DNA of 64,000 bases from contig JAWPML010000001.1 of the NCBI GenBank assembly GCA_033344915.1, positions 2,476,369-2,540,368 of the forward strand. The letters run 5' to 3'. The stretch comes from Acidimicrobiales bacterium (lineage in GTDB: Bacteria > Actinomycetota > Acidimicrobiia > Acidimicrobiales > Aldehydirespiratoraceae). Shown piece by piece: positions 40,136 through 48,332 of this stretch (position 1 is its first letter; the number at the start of each line of letters is the position of its first letter). Made by a program: the position numbers and the translations under genes. The notes under the pieces are model-generated. The model was not told where the DNA came from, ran no database searches, and worked only from the letters and a program-made list of their open reading frames with translations.

Positions 40136-40902
40136 GAGTTTCCTTCCTCGGCGCGGCCTTCGGCCCGCCGTTCTCGCAGGGCGAGATCGAGATCGCTGAC
40201 CCGCAGCTCCCGTTCGAGCCACGTGATGCGGAACCGGTGAATCAGCGACCAGGCGAAGAAGAGACCCCAGACCACGAGTCCGACGACGATCGTGAAGAGC
40301 GTCATGTCCTCGAGGTTGCCGTCGGTGAGCGACGACTGCTGGTGCAGCGTGTTGTTCTCCCACCACTCGACCGAGCGGTTCACGATCGGCATGAGGACCG
40401 CGGCGAGCACACCGATCACGGCGGCCCGGGTGGCCGTCGCCCGTTCGTCGCCACCGAGCGACCGGACCGACAGGTAACCGATCATCATCAGCAGGAGGAT
40501 GAGCGTGGTGACGAGGCGGACGTCGCCCCAGTCCCAGTAGGTGTTCCAGGTGGGGCGGCCCCAGACCGAGCCGGTGAAGAGCGTGAGGCCGCAGAACAGC
40601 ACACCGATCTCCGCCGCGGCGCCGGCGACGGTGTCCCACCACACGGAACGGCGCAGGAGCCACATCGCCGAGCCGATGGCCGTGGTGACGAACGCGACAT
40701 AGGTGAAGATCGCCGACGGGACGTGGACGAAGATCATCCGGACGGCGTCCTGCTGTTCGTCGTCCTCCGGGGCGGCGAAGAAGCCGAGGAGCACGAGCGC
40801 GACGACGCCGACCACGACGGCGATACCGAGCAGCCGGGTGGTGCGGCTGCCCGTGTGGCTGGGAGCGGGGGCGGGGGCGGGGGCGGGGGCGGGGGCGGTC
40901 AT
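40132..40902 (-). CDS. ccmC: CcmC, heme transfer protein
   Basis: 256 residues with six membrane segments and the WWD-type motif WGRPTWNTYWDWGDVRL. The histidines in FVHVPSAI and ENNTLHQQSS are the heme ligands. It loads heme onto CcmE. The extreme N-terminus is an Ala-Pro dipeptide run (six AP units) encoded by a GC hexamer repeat, so the first ~15 residues could vary in length between strains. Confidence 0.95.
   Translation of the reverse strand: MTAPAPAPAPAPAPSHTGSRTTRLLGIAVVVGVVALVLLGFFAAPEDDEQQDAVRMIFVHVPSAIFTYVAFVTTAIGSAMWLLRRSVWWDTVAGAAAEIGVLFCGLTLFTGSVWGRPTWNTYWDWGDVRLVTTLILLLMMIGYLSVRSLGGDERATATRAAVIGVLAAVLMPIVNRSVEWWENNTLHQQSSLTDGNLEDMTLFTIVVGLVVWGLFFAWSLIHRFRITWLERELRVSDLDLALRERRAEGRAEEGNS
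40861..40896 (-). repeat. Hexanucleotide tandem repeat at the 5' end of ccmC
   Basis: Five perfect copies of GGGGGC (plus one imperfect GGGAGC) on the plus strand encode the (Ala-Pro) run of CcmC. Units of six bases keep the frame, so slippage changes protein length, not expression. Confidence 0.9.
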
Positions 40903-41570
40903 CAGGTCTCCTCGAGAAGCACGCCGTAGGCCAATGCTCCCAGCACGATGTTGATCACGCCGAACCCGGCGAGCAGACCGAGCCAGGCCCAGCCGTCGAC
41001 GGCCACGGTGCCGAGAGCGTCGTCGAACGCCCGGGTGGCTCCGATCAACACCGGAGCGAGGACCGGAAGCAGGAGGATCGGCAGAACCGTCTCCCGCGCC
41101 CGAACACCAGCGACCAGCGCGCCGAGCAGCGTACCGGCCGCCGCGATCCCAACGGTCGCGACCACGCACGTCGCGGCGAGCAAGCCGAACGACTCGATGG
41201 ACGCGTCGTACAGCACCACGATGCCGCCGACCATCACCGCCTCGACCACGAGGAGTTGCACGGCCACGGCCGCGGCCTTGCCGAGGAACACGGCGGCGGG
41301 CTCGACGCCGGCCAGGAGCAGGGCCCGGCGCGCCCCGTCCGTCGTCTCGATCGCGGTGGAGCGCTGGACCGCGACGATCGCGACGAACAGCACGGCGATC
41401 CAGAAAAGGCCACCCGTGGCTGCGTCCAGAACCGGACGATTCGCGTCGAGGGCGAAGCCGAACAACACGAGGACCAGGAAAGCGAAGGGCACGACCTGCG
41501 ACGCGGTGATCCGCGAGCGCCACTCGATGCGGAGGTCCTTGGCGGCGACGAGGCGGGCGTCAGCGAACAT
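40902..41570 (-). CDS. ccmB: CcmB, heme exporter permease
   Basis: 222 residues with about six membrane segments. RIEWRSRITASQVVPFAFLVLVLFGFAL and FWIAVLFVAIVAVQRS are typical CcmB segments; LPILLLPVLAPVLIGA matches the conserved mid-region. It forms an ABC transporter with CcmA that drives release of heme-loaded CcmE. It overlaps ccmA by 11 bases and ccmC by one. Confidence 0.92.
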   Translation of the reverse strand: MFADARLVAAKDLRIEWRSRITASQVVPFAFLVLVLFGFALDANRPVLDAATGGLFWIAVLFVAIVAVQRSTAIETTDGARRALLLAGVEPAAVFLGKAAAVAVQLLVVEAVMVGGIVVLYDASIESFGLLAATCVVATVGIAAAGTLLGALVAGVRARETVLPILLLPVLAPVLIGATRAFDDALGTVAVDGWAWLGLLAGFGVINIVLGALAYGVLLEET

Positions 41571-42213
41571 CGGACGCGTCCCCCGTGATCATTCCGCCCG
41601 CGACGGTGACCCGCCGGGTGGCGAGGTCCAGGGTGCGGTCCACTTCGTGGGAGGAGAGGAGAACCGTTGCCCCCGCCGCGGCGGCATCGGCCACCAGCCG
41701 GTCGACGAGGTCGCGTCCGCTCGGGTCGAGCCCGGCGTGCGGTTCGTCCAGGAGCCACAGCTGGGGGCGGCGCACGACGACGGCGGCCAGCGCGACCCGG
41801 CGGCGCTGCCCGGCCGACAGGAGGCCGACCGCGACGTCGTGCAGCCGGCTCGGCACCCCGAGGCGCTCCATCGCCGCGTCGACGCCGGCGACGTCCACGC
41901 GGCTCGCCCGGGCCCAGAAGTCGAGGTTCTCGCGCACGGTGAGGTCGTCGTACAGCGCGGTGTCGTGGCCGAGGAGTCCGACCGAACGGCGGATCAGCGG
42001 GCGATCCGTCCTCAGGTCGTGACCGAGGATCTCGCCCTCTCCGGATTCGAGTCGCAACAACCCGGCGCAGAGCCGCAGCAGGGTGGACTTGCCGGCCCCG
42101 TTCGGCCCCTGGATGAGCACGACCTCGCCACCGTCGACGTCGAGATCCATCCCCGCAAGGGCGGGAAAGCGGCCGATCAGGGCGACGGCGGCGCGCAGCC
42201 GGACGATGGACAC
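41560..42213 (-). CDS. ccmA: CcmA, heme exporter ATP-binding subunit
   Basis: 217 residues. Walker A is GPNGAGKST, the signature is LLSAGQRRRVALA, Walker B LWLLDEPHAGLDPSG and the switch His is in LSSHEVD. ABC ATPase partner of CcmB. It is the first gene of the ccm operon. GTG 42213 is preceded by TACCGT seven bases upstream and has no Shine-Dalgarno sequence. Confidence 0.92.
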   Translation of the reverse strand: MSIVRLRAAVALIGRFPALAGMDLDVDGGEVVLIQGPNGAGKSTLLRLCAGLLRLESGEGEILGHDLRTDRPLIRRSVGLLGHDTALYDDLTVRENLDFWARASRVDVAGVDAAMERLGVPSRLHDVAVGLLSAGQRRRVALAAVVVRRPQLWLLDEPHAGLDPSGRDLVDRLVADAAAAGATVLLSSHEVDRTLDLATRRVTVAGGMITGDASDVR

Positions 42214-42220
42214 GGCGAAA

Positions 42221-42226
42221 ACGGTA
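42221..42226 (-). promoter_or_regulatory. -10 element TACCGT of the ccm operon
   Basis: On the minus strand TACCGT is 7 bases before the GTG of ccmA, the leaderless layout seen elsewhere in the window. Confidence 0.45.
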
Positions 42227-42279
42227 GCGGGGAAAACGGTCGCGGAGCCGAGCGCTCAGGACAGGCCCCGCCCCGCCGA

Positions 42280-42285
42280 TAGTTT
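42280..42285 (+). promoter_or_regulatory. -10 element TAGTTT of the sortase gene
   Basis: TAGTTT is 6 bases before ATG 42292 with no ribosome-binding site. Confidence 0.45.
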
Positions 42286-42291
42286 CGCCGT

Positions 42292-43440
42292 ATGGCAGAA
42301 CCACCGAACAGAGCGCGCGTGCTCGGTGCAATCGGCCGTGGCCTGATCACGGCAGGGGTCGTCGTTCTGCTCTTCGTCGTGTTCCAGTTGTGGGGCACCA
42401 ACATCCAGGAGGCTCGCGCCCAGGACGGTCTCCGCGACGACTTCGACGACACCTTCGCGCTCGCCCAGAGCCAGCTCGCCCTGTTCGCCGACAGTGGTGA
42501 CACCGACCCGCCGGCGGTCATCGACGCGGGCGGCACCGACGGTACGCCCGACCTTCCGGCCCCGACATCGACACTGCCGGGCGGTTTCGACCCCACGGTC
42601 CTGCAGTACTTCTTCCCGGAGGGCGGCGACGCCACGGCCCGAATCGAGATCCCGTCGATCGGGGTCGACAAGATCGTCGTCAACGGGGTGCAGGTCGCGG
42701 ACCTGCGGAAGGGCCCGGGGCACTATCCCGACACGGCGTCGGTGGGCACCGCGGGCAACACCGCGATCGCCGGCCATCGCACGACCTACGGCGCGCCGTT
42801 CAACCGCATCGACGAGCTCCGCCCCGGCGACGAGATCCACGTCACCGGCGTGCTCGGGCGTTTCACCTACCGGGTCATGGCGCCGGCGGACGCGTATCCG
42901 GAGCAGCTCGACACGGTGGACAGCTCGGGCGACGGGCACATCATCGTGCGACCGGGGGCCACCTGGGTGCTCGGCGACTTCCTCGACAACCGCGTGACGC
43001 TCACGGCCTGTCACCCGAAGCTGTCCTCACGCCAGCGGATCATCGTCGCCGCTGAGCTCGTCGACGAACCAGCCGCCCTTCCCGACTTCGCGCCCGCCCT
43101 CGTGGCGGAGTTCGTGGGCGGCGACGCCACCCCGACCCTCCCCGGCGAGGAGGTCGACGACGGGGGCGACGAGGCCGGTGCCGACCCTGCGTCGGGTCCG
43201 CGGACCGTCCCGGCATCGGACCTCGACGAAGGACTCGATGGTGAGCGCGACGCGATTCCCGCCGCCGTGATCTGGTTCGTCGTCGCGACGGCGATCTGGA
43301 TCGGCTTCGGCTACCTGGCCCGCCACCTGTTCGCCGAGAAACTGCGCCGTGTCGCGGTCCGCAGCGTGGGCCTGCTCCCGGCCGGATACTGCCTGTGGTT
43401 CGCGTTCGAGGCGCTCGATCGCGCGCTCCCGGCGGGCTGA
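42292..43440 (+). CDS. Class E sortase
   Basis: 382 residues. An N-terminal membrane anchor (~20-36), a variable linker, and the sortase barrel with GHYPDTASVG, AIAGHRTTYGAPF (catalytic His) and VTLTACHPK (TLxxC, catalytic Cys), then Arg in SSRQRI. A second membrane segment and basic tail lie at the C-terminus. Class E sortases of high-GC actinobacteria cleave LAxTG rather than LPxTG; the surface protein at 29421-32963 ends in LAITG, so it is the likely substrate. Confidence 0.9.
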   Translation: MAEPPNRARVLGAIGRGLITAGVVVLLFVVFQLWGTNIQEARAQDGLRDDFDDTFALAQSQLALFADSGDTDPPAVIDAGGTDGTPDLPAPTSTLPGGFDPTVLQYFFPEGGDATARIEIPSIGVDKIVVNGVQVADLRKGPGHYPDTASVGTAGNTAIAGHRTTYGAPFNRIDELRPGDEIHVTGVLGRFTYRVMAPADAYPEQLDTVDSSGDGHIIVRPGATWVLGDFLDNRVTLTACHPKLSSRQRIIVAAELVDEPAALPDFAPALVAEFVGGDATPTLPGEEVDDGGDEAGADPASGPRTVPASDLDEGLDGERDAIPAAVIWFVVATAIWIGFGYLARHLFAEKLRRVAVRSVGLLPAGYCLWFAFEALDRALPAG

Positions 43441-43446
43441 CTGCCG

Positions 43447-43452
43447 TAGCGT
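43447..43452 (+). promoter_or_regulatory. -10 element TAGCGT
   Basis: TAGCGT is 7 bases before ATG 43460. Confidence 0.4.
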
Positions 43453-43459
43453 CTCTGCG

Positions 43460-44056
43460 ATGAGACGCGCTCGACTCCTCACCGGTGCCGCCCTCGCGGC
43501 GGTGCTCGCGCTGACCGGGTGTGGTGACGACGGGGGCGACGAGGCCAGTGCCGACCCCGCGGAATTCGCCGCCGAGGAACTCGAGGCCGCGCGCCGGCGA
43601 AGCGTCGACGCCACCACGACGACCACCGACCCGGACGAACTCGCCCCGAGTGACGTCCCGGGCGCCCCGATCAACCAGTTCAATCTGCAGTTGGGCGACT
43701 GCTTCGATCGCGTCGACGGTCTCATCGACGGACGACCGAACACCATCACGGCCGAACTCTCCTGCGACGAGCCCCACCACTTCGAGGTGTTCCACCGGTT
43801 CACCTACCCCGCCGAGCACCCGTCTCCGTATCCGGGCGAACCCGCCCTTCGGGACTACGCACTCCAGGTCTGCTACCGACGATTCGCGGAGTGGGTCGGC
43901 AACGAATACGAGGTCTCGGAGCTCGACATCGACGTGATCGTGCCCCGGCGACAGGACTTCGAGGACGACGCGGCGCGCTATCGCGGGATGCACTGCTCGG
44001 TGACGCGCGTGGACGGCGAGCCGATGATCGGCACCTCGGAGGGGTCCGGCTGGTAA
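43460..44056 (+). CDS. Septum-formation-family lipoprotein
   Basis: 198 residues. The signal LLTGAALAAVLALTGC ends in a lipobox. An acidic, then Thr-rich linker leads to a domain with LQLGDCFDR, LSCDEPHHFEVFH, QVCYRRF and MHCSVTR, four cysteines spaced as in the Septum_form (PF13845) family, often linked to cell-wall functions in actinobacteria. Just after the lipobox it carries a 36-base segment almost identical to one in the sortase gene (43156-43191). Its stop TAA is part of the next gene's -10. Confidence 0.8.
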   Translation: MRRARLLTGAALAAVLALTGCGDDGGDEASADPAEFAAEELEAARRRSVDATTTTTDPDELAPSDVPGAPINQFNLQLGDCFDRVDGLIDGRPNTITAELSCDEPHHFEVFHRFTYPAEHPSPYPGEPALRDYALQVCYRRFAEWVGNEYEVSELDIDVIVPRRQDFEDDAARYRGMHCSVTRVDGEPMIGTSEGSGW

Positions 44057-44059
44057 TTT
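44054..44059 (+). promoter_or_regulatory. -10 element TAATTT overlapping the upstream stop codon
   Basis: TAATTT begins with the TAA stop of the lipoprotein gene and is 7 bases before GTG 44067. Confidence 0.45.
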
Positions 44060-44066
44060 CGCGGCT

Positions 44067-44762
44067 GTGTCCGTGGCCCCGATCCTCCTCGCGGTGGTCG
44101 TCGGCGTGGTGTTCGGCTTCCTACGCCGAGGCCGCCTGGCGTCGATCGCGCGCACCAAGGTGCGCCACCCCGAGTTCCTGGCGGTGGCCGTCGGCTGCAG
44201 CCTCTTCGTCGATCTCGTCGACACCGACCTGGCCGGCGCGATCGCGCTCGTCGGCCTCGTGGGTGGCCTCTTCTTCGCCGTCGTGAACGTCCATCTCGTC
44301 GGGATGCTGGTGATCGCGCTGGGCATCGTCTTGAACCTGTTGCCGGTCGTGCTCAACGGCGCCATGCCGGTGCGGGGCGACGCCCTGGTCGAAGCCGAGA
44401 TGATCACCGCCGACGAACTCCCCCGCGTCACCCTCACCGGGGCCCGCGAGATCGAGACCGACTCGACCATCCTGCCCGCCCTGGGCGACACCTTCCCGGT
44501 GCGTTGGACCAACCAGGTCGTGTCGATCGGTGACCTGATCATGGTCGTGGGTCTGGCCGATCTCGTCGCGAACCTGATGTTGCAGCGTCGCCGCCGCCGG
44601 CTTCCGGTCAGCGCCCTCCCCGCGCTCGAGGCCATGGGGTGGCACGAGGAGCGCATCGATCTCACCGGCGATCCCGTCGAGGCGATCGACCTCCGCGAAA
44701 CGGTCGATCTGCGCGATCAGCCCGACGTGTCGAGCACCAGCGCCAGTCCCGTCCAGGACTGA
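44067..44762 (+). CDS. DUF5317 family membrane protein
   Basis: 231 residues. Several membrane segments (SVAPILLAVVVGVVFGF, LAVAVGCSLFVDLV, AIALVGLVGGLFFAVV, LVGMLVIALGIVLNLLPVV) are followed by VVLNGAMPVR, the conserved DUF5317 motif, and a late helix VVSIGDLIMVVGLADLV. The function is unknown. The acidic C-terminal tail overlaps the convergent glycoside hydrolase gene by 46 bases. Confidence 0.82.
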   Translation: MSVAPILLAVVVGVVFGFLRRGRLASIARTKVRHPEFLAVAVGCSLFVDLVDTDLAGAIALVGLVGGLFFAVVNVHLVGMLVIALGIVLNLLPVVLNGAMPVRGDALVEAEMITADELPRVTLTGAREIETDSTILPALGDTFPVRWTNQVVSIGDLIMVVGLADLVANLMLQRRRRRLPVSALPALEAMGWHEERIDLTGDPVEAIDLRETVDLRDQPDVSSTSASPVQD

Positions 44763-45886
44763 GGGATCGCCCCGAGGCCGGTGCCCCGCTCCCCGTCCCA
44801 GTACTCCGCGAGGCCGGAGCTGATCGCGCCGGCGACCGTGGTCGAACGAACCAGTTCGGCGGCATCGGACGCACCGCGGCGGTCGAGGGCGACCCAGAGC
44901 AGGTACGCGAGTTGGGGCCAGACCGGGCCCCGCCAGTACGCGCCCGCGTCGTAGGTGGGTTCCCCGATGTGGACGCCCCGGGGCCCGTAGGCCGCAGCGA
45001 ACCCGTCCTCGTCGACGAGCGCGGCCACGGCCCGGGCCGCGGCATCGTCGTCGTCGGTGACGAGCAGGGGCAGCAGAGCGTCGGCCGTGCGGGCCCGACC
45101 GGATCCGTCGGCCGCCGCGCCCGTGTCGGCCCACACCGCGCGGTCCCGGTCGAAGCGGGCGTCGAGCGCGGCGATGCGCGACGTGGCCAGGTCGCGCAGA
45201 TCACCGTCGTCGGTCACCGAGGCGAGCTCCAACGCGTTCCAGATCGTGAGCGCGGTGAACCCGGCCGACCCGACCCGGAAGGCCGGGTTCTGCAGTGGCT
45301 CCCCCGCGGGTCCCCGTTCGACGGTGGCGAGCAGGTCGTTCTTGTGGGTCCGCCAGCGGGCGACGTCGAAGTGATCGCCGGGCCCCAGATCGTCCCATCG
45401 GGGCGAGTCGTCACAGCCGCTCTCCCACGGATGGACGATCCCGACCAGGCCGTCGACCGAACGGGCCTCGGACAGCAGGAAGCGGACCCCGCGGGCCGCC
45501 GCGTCGAGCAGCGGGGCGGGCACGTCGACCCCTGCGCCGGACAGCGCCGCGATCGTGTGTCCGAACATCGGTGGCTGGGTGATCGAGGACGCGCCGCGCC
45601 GGCCCCACAGCTCAACGGACCGCTCCGGGTCGAGCTGATAGCCCATGTGGGCGACGAAACCCGCGTCGTCGATCGTGGACAGGGCCGAGTCGAGCTCGCG
45701 CCGGGCGCGGGCCGGGTCGTCGAGCGCGAGCCAGACGAGCGAGTGGAAGCAGCTGTCCCAGAGCCACAGCCAGGGGTACACGTCGGTGTTGGGGGCGGTG
45801 TACCCCTCGTCCACCCAGGCGGCGAGCATCGCCTCGTGCACCGCCTGACGCAGCGTGGAGGTGCGGTCGACCGGATCTCCCGGCAT
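44717..45886 (-). CDS. Glycoside hydrolase, GH63/GH37-like (alpha/alpha toroid)
   Basis: About 389 residues. YPWLWLWDSCFHSLVWLAL near the start holds the conserved Asp of this clan; ITQPPMFGHTIAAL, WESGCDDSPRWD and YWRGPVWPQLAYLLW are typical of GH63-like enzymes, including mannosyl/glucosylglycerate hydrolases and trehalase-like glucosidases. No signal peptide, so cytosolic. The substrate is a guess: a compatible-solute glycoside would fit the adjoining glycosyltransferase. ATG 45886 or 45898 may be the start; the latter would share CATG with the divergent gene. Confidence 0.8.
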   Translation of the reverse strand: MPGDPVDRTSTLRQAVHEAMLAAWVDEGYTAPNTDVYPWLWLWDSCFHSLVWLALDDPARARRELDSALSTIDDAGFVAHMGYQLDPERSVELWGRRGASSITQPPMFGHTIAALSGAGVDVPAPLLDAAARGVRFLLSEARSVDGLVGIVHPWESGCDDSPRWDDLGPGDHFDVARWRTHKNDLLATVERGPAGEPLQNPAFRVGSAGFTALTIWNALELASVTDDGDLRDLATSRIAALDARFDRDRAVWADTGAAADGSGRARTADALLPLLVTDDDDAAARAVAALVDEDGFAAAYGPRGVHIGEPTYDAGAYWRGPVWPQLAYLLWVALDRRGASDAAELVRSTTVAGAISSGLAEYWDGERGTGLGAIPQSWTGLALVLDTSG

Positions 45887-45896
45887 CGTGTGGTCC

Positions 45897-46928
45897 ATGG
45901 CCAGCGCTGCGATCGTGTCGTTCCGTCTCGGGATGGCGGACGGCGTGTCGGTGGTGGCCCGCAACTGGCAGCGGGCGCTCGAGCAGTTGGATTACTCGGT
46001 GCGCACCGTGGCCGGGGACGGGCCCGTCGATCGGACGGTACCCGGGCTCGCGATCGACGCGACGGATCCGCCGACCCGTGAGGAGCTCGAGACGGCGCTC
46101 GCGGACGCCGACCTCGTGGTCGTCGAGAACCTCTGCACGATCCCGCTGAACCTCCCGGCCGCGCGGCTCACGGCCGCCGTGCTCGCCGGTCGGCCGGCCG
46201 TCATGCACCACCACGATCCACCGTGGCAGCGCGAACACTGGGCCCATGTCACCGAGCTTCCCCTCGTCGACCCGGCGTGGCGCCACGTCACCATCAATCG
46301 CCTGACCCGTGACCAGATGGCCGAACGCGGCATCCCCGCGACGTGCATCTACAACGGCTTCCCCACGGCCACGGGCGGCGCCGACCGCGCCGGCGTGCGC
46401 CGGGCTCTCGGCGTCGCGAACGACGCGCTGCTGCTCGCCCATCCGGTGCGGGCGATTCCCCGCAAGGACGTGCCCACCGCGGTCCGGCTGGCCGAGGAAC
46501 TCGGGGGCACCTACTGGCTCTGGGGTCCTGCGGAGGACGGCTACGACGACGAACTCGCCCGGATCCTGTCGACGGCGACGTGCCCCGTGGTCCGCGGGAC
46601 GAACGGCGAGTCGGCCGTCGACCTCTACGGCGCGGCGGACGCCGTGCTGTTCCCGTCGCTGTGGGAAGGCTTCGGTAACCCGCCCGTCGAGGCCGCGATC
46701 CATCGGGTGCCCGCCGCGGTCGCGGACTATCCGGTGAGCCGAGAGCTCCGCGCCCTCGGGCTGTCGTGGTATCCGACCGACGATGCCGGTCCGTTGGCCG
46801 AGGCGTTGGCGCATCCGGACCTCGATCGGCTGGAGGAGAACCGGCGCATCGCGGTCGAGCACCTGAGCCTCGATGCGATGCGCGACGCGATCGGCGCGCT
46901 GCTCCGCGAGGTCGGCTGGCTAGCGTGA
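45897..46928 (+). CDS. Glycosyltransferase, GT-B fold (GT4-like)
   Basis: 343 residues. MHHHDPPWQR and NGFP lie in the first domain. VRAIPRKD, then YGAADAVLFPSLWEGFGNPPVEA, is the classic GT4 donor-binding E-x7-E motif. The N-terminal FRLGMADGVSVV is a GT4-like acceptor loop. It transfers a sugar from a nucleotide donor to an unknown acceptor. It is divergent from the glycoside hydrolase with starts only ~10 bases apart, which suggests opposing roles on the same sugar compound. Confidence 0.85.
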   Translation: MASAAIVSFRLGMADGVSVVARNWQRALEQLDYSVRTVAGDGPVDRTVPGLAIDATDPPTREELETALADADLVVVENLCTIPLNLPAARLTAAVLAGRPAVMHHHDPPWQREHWAHVTELPLVDPAWRHVTINRLTRDQMAERGIPATCIYNGFPTATGGADRAGVRRALGVANDALLLAHPVRAIPRKDVPTAVRLAEELGGTYWLWGPAEDGYDDELARILSTATCPVVRGTNGESAVDLYGAADAVLFPSLWEGFGNPPVEAAIHRVPAAVADYPVSRELRALGLSWYPTDDAGPLAEALAHPDLDRLEENRRIAVEHLSLDAMRDAIGALLREVGWLA

Positions 46929-47203
46929 GCGCGATGACCCCGCGCGACCCGATCCTCGAGCAGCGGGCGAAGGCGCGACGGATCGTCGACGTGGGTCAGC
47001 GCCTCGGCTACGCGCTCTACGGCGTGGCCATCGTCGCCTTCGTCATCGGCATGCTCACCGACTTCACGGGGATCGTGGCCGGTGTCGCGCTCTTCGGTCT
47101 GATCGCCGGGTCCGTCGTGCTCGCGCCCGCCATCATCGGGGGATACGCGATCAAGGCAGCGGTTCGCGACGATCTCGAGCACGGCCGCAACATCGGCGAC
47201 TGA
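46925..47203 (+). CDS. Small two-helix membrane protein
   Basis: 92 residues. A helical cytosolic N-terminus (EQRAKARRIVDVGQRLG) is followed by two membrane segments (YALYGVAIVAFVIGM and IVAGVALFGLIAGSVVLAPAIIGGY). The family is unrecognised but the look is that of small actinobacterial membrane proteins. Its GTG overlaps the glycosyltransferase stop (GTGA). Confidence 0.72.
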   Translation: MSAMTPRDPILEQRAKARRIVDVGQRLGYALYGVAIVAFVIGMLTDFTGIVAGVALFGLIAGSVVLAPAIIGGYAIKAAVRDDLEHGRNIGD

Positions 47204-47207
47204 ACAC

Positions 47208-47213
47208 TAGAGT
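47208..47213 (+). promoter_or_regulatory. -10 element TAGAGT
   Basis: TAGAGT is 8 bases before GTG 47222. Confidence 0.4.
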
Positions 47214-47221
47214 TGCGGCCC

Positions 47222-47806
47222 GTGACCATCCGACTTCCTGCTGCGGAGCGCCGAGTGCAACTGCTCGACGCGGCCCTCGGGGTCTTCGCCGCGGAAGGCT
47301 TCCAGACGGCCACGATGGAGTCCGTCGCCACGGAGGCCGGTGTCACCAAACCGGTGCTCTACCAGCACTTCTCCTCGAAACGGGACCTCTTCCTCGAGCT
47401 GCTCCGTTCGACGGGCCACGACCTCACGGAGACGGTCGGCGCCGCCACCGCCTCGGCCACGTCCGCCGAGGAGATGGTGGTCAACGGGTTCGCCGCCTAC
47501 TTCGACTTCGTGGCCGACCATCCGGAGGAGTTTCGTCTGCTCTTCGGCGAGGGCGTGCGCACCGATCCCGATTTCGCACTCGCCGTCGCCGAGGTGGAGA
47601 ACCAGCTCGCCGACTTCATCGCCGCCCTGATCGACATCGACGAGCTCACCGCCGACGAGCGTCTGATGTTCGCCTACGGCATCCTCGGCCTGGCCGAGGC
47701 GACGGGCCGGCACTGGATCGCGAGCGGGGCGACCGGTGATGTCCAGGCACTCGCCGCCCGCGTCGCCGATCTCGCCTGGCTCGGCCTGCGCGGCCGCCGC
47801 CGCTGA
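47222..47806 (+). CDS. TetR-family transcriptional regulator
   Basis: 194 residues. The TetR helix-turn-helix is clear: RRVQLLDAALGVFAAEGFQTATMESVATEAGVTKPVLYQHFSSKRDLF (~9-56). The C-terminal ligand domain is helical and has no recognisable effector signature. The gene stands alone; its target could be itself or neighbouring lipid genes such as tesB (inference). Confidence 0.92.
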   Translation: MTIRLPAAERRVQLLDAALGVFAAEGFQTATMESVATEAGVTKPVLYQHFSSKRDLFLELLRSTGHDLTETVGAATASATSAEEMVVNGFAAYFDFVADHPEEFRLLFGEGVRTDPDFALAVAEVENQLADFIAALIDIDELTADERLMFAYGILGLAEATGRHWIASGATGDVQALAARVADLAWLGLRGRRR

Positions 47807-47812
47807 ACCGAC

Positions 47813-48325
47813 TCAGTCGAAGCGTCCGCCCTGGTCCGCCGGGGGCGTGATGTCGATCGGTTCCTCCGGGATCTCGCCGGCGACGAGGGCGGGGAGGAAC
47901 TCGCGGAGACGCACGGGCACCGTGGGTTCGTCGTTCGCGAGCAGATCGTCGAGGGCCCACCATTGGGCCCCCTGGAACGCGGCGGCCTCGAGCGCCTCGA
48001 GGCCGCGCGGGTCGTACTCGCCACCATCGCACCACGCGACGTGGATGTGGTCGTCGGACTCGAAGTGGTACCCGGCGAACGTGTACTCGGTCTGCTGACG
48101 CCACACGCAGGGCCCCATCTCGACGTTCGGGATGCCGGTCTCCTCGTGGAGTTCGCGCAGCGCGGCGTGGGCGGACTCCTCGCCGCGTCCCATGCCGCCA
48201 CCGGGGATCTCCCACCACTCGGGCTTGTAGGGATCGACGGGATCCTCCGCCCGGATCAGGAAGATGCGATTGTCGCGATCGAGCAGGACCGTGCGAGCGG
48301 CCGGGCGACGGAAGGTGAACGACAT
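47813..48325 (-). CDS. NUDIX hydrolase
   Basis: 170 residues. The Nudix box is GGGMGRGEESAHAALRELHEETG (~43-65; Gx5Ex7REUxEE pattern). It cleaves nucleoside diphosphate-linked substrates; specificity is unknown. ATG 48325 has TAGGTT seven bases upstream, and this hexamer contains the stop codon of the upstream tesB-like gene. Confidence 0.9.
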   Translation of the reverse strand: MSFTFRRPAARTVLLDRDNRIFLIRAEDPVDPYKPEWWEIPGGGMGRGEESAHAALRELHEETGIPNVEMGPCVWRQQTEYTFAGYHFESDDHIHVAWCDGGEYDPRGLEALEAAAFQGAQWWALDDLLANDEPTVPVRLREFLPALVAGEIPEEPIDITPPADQGGRFD

Positions 48326-48332
48326 CCGGGCG

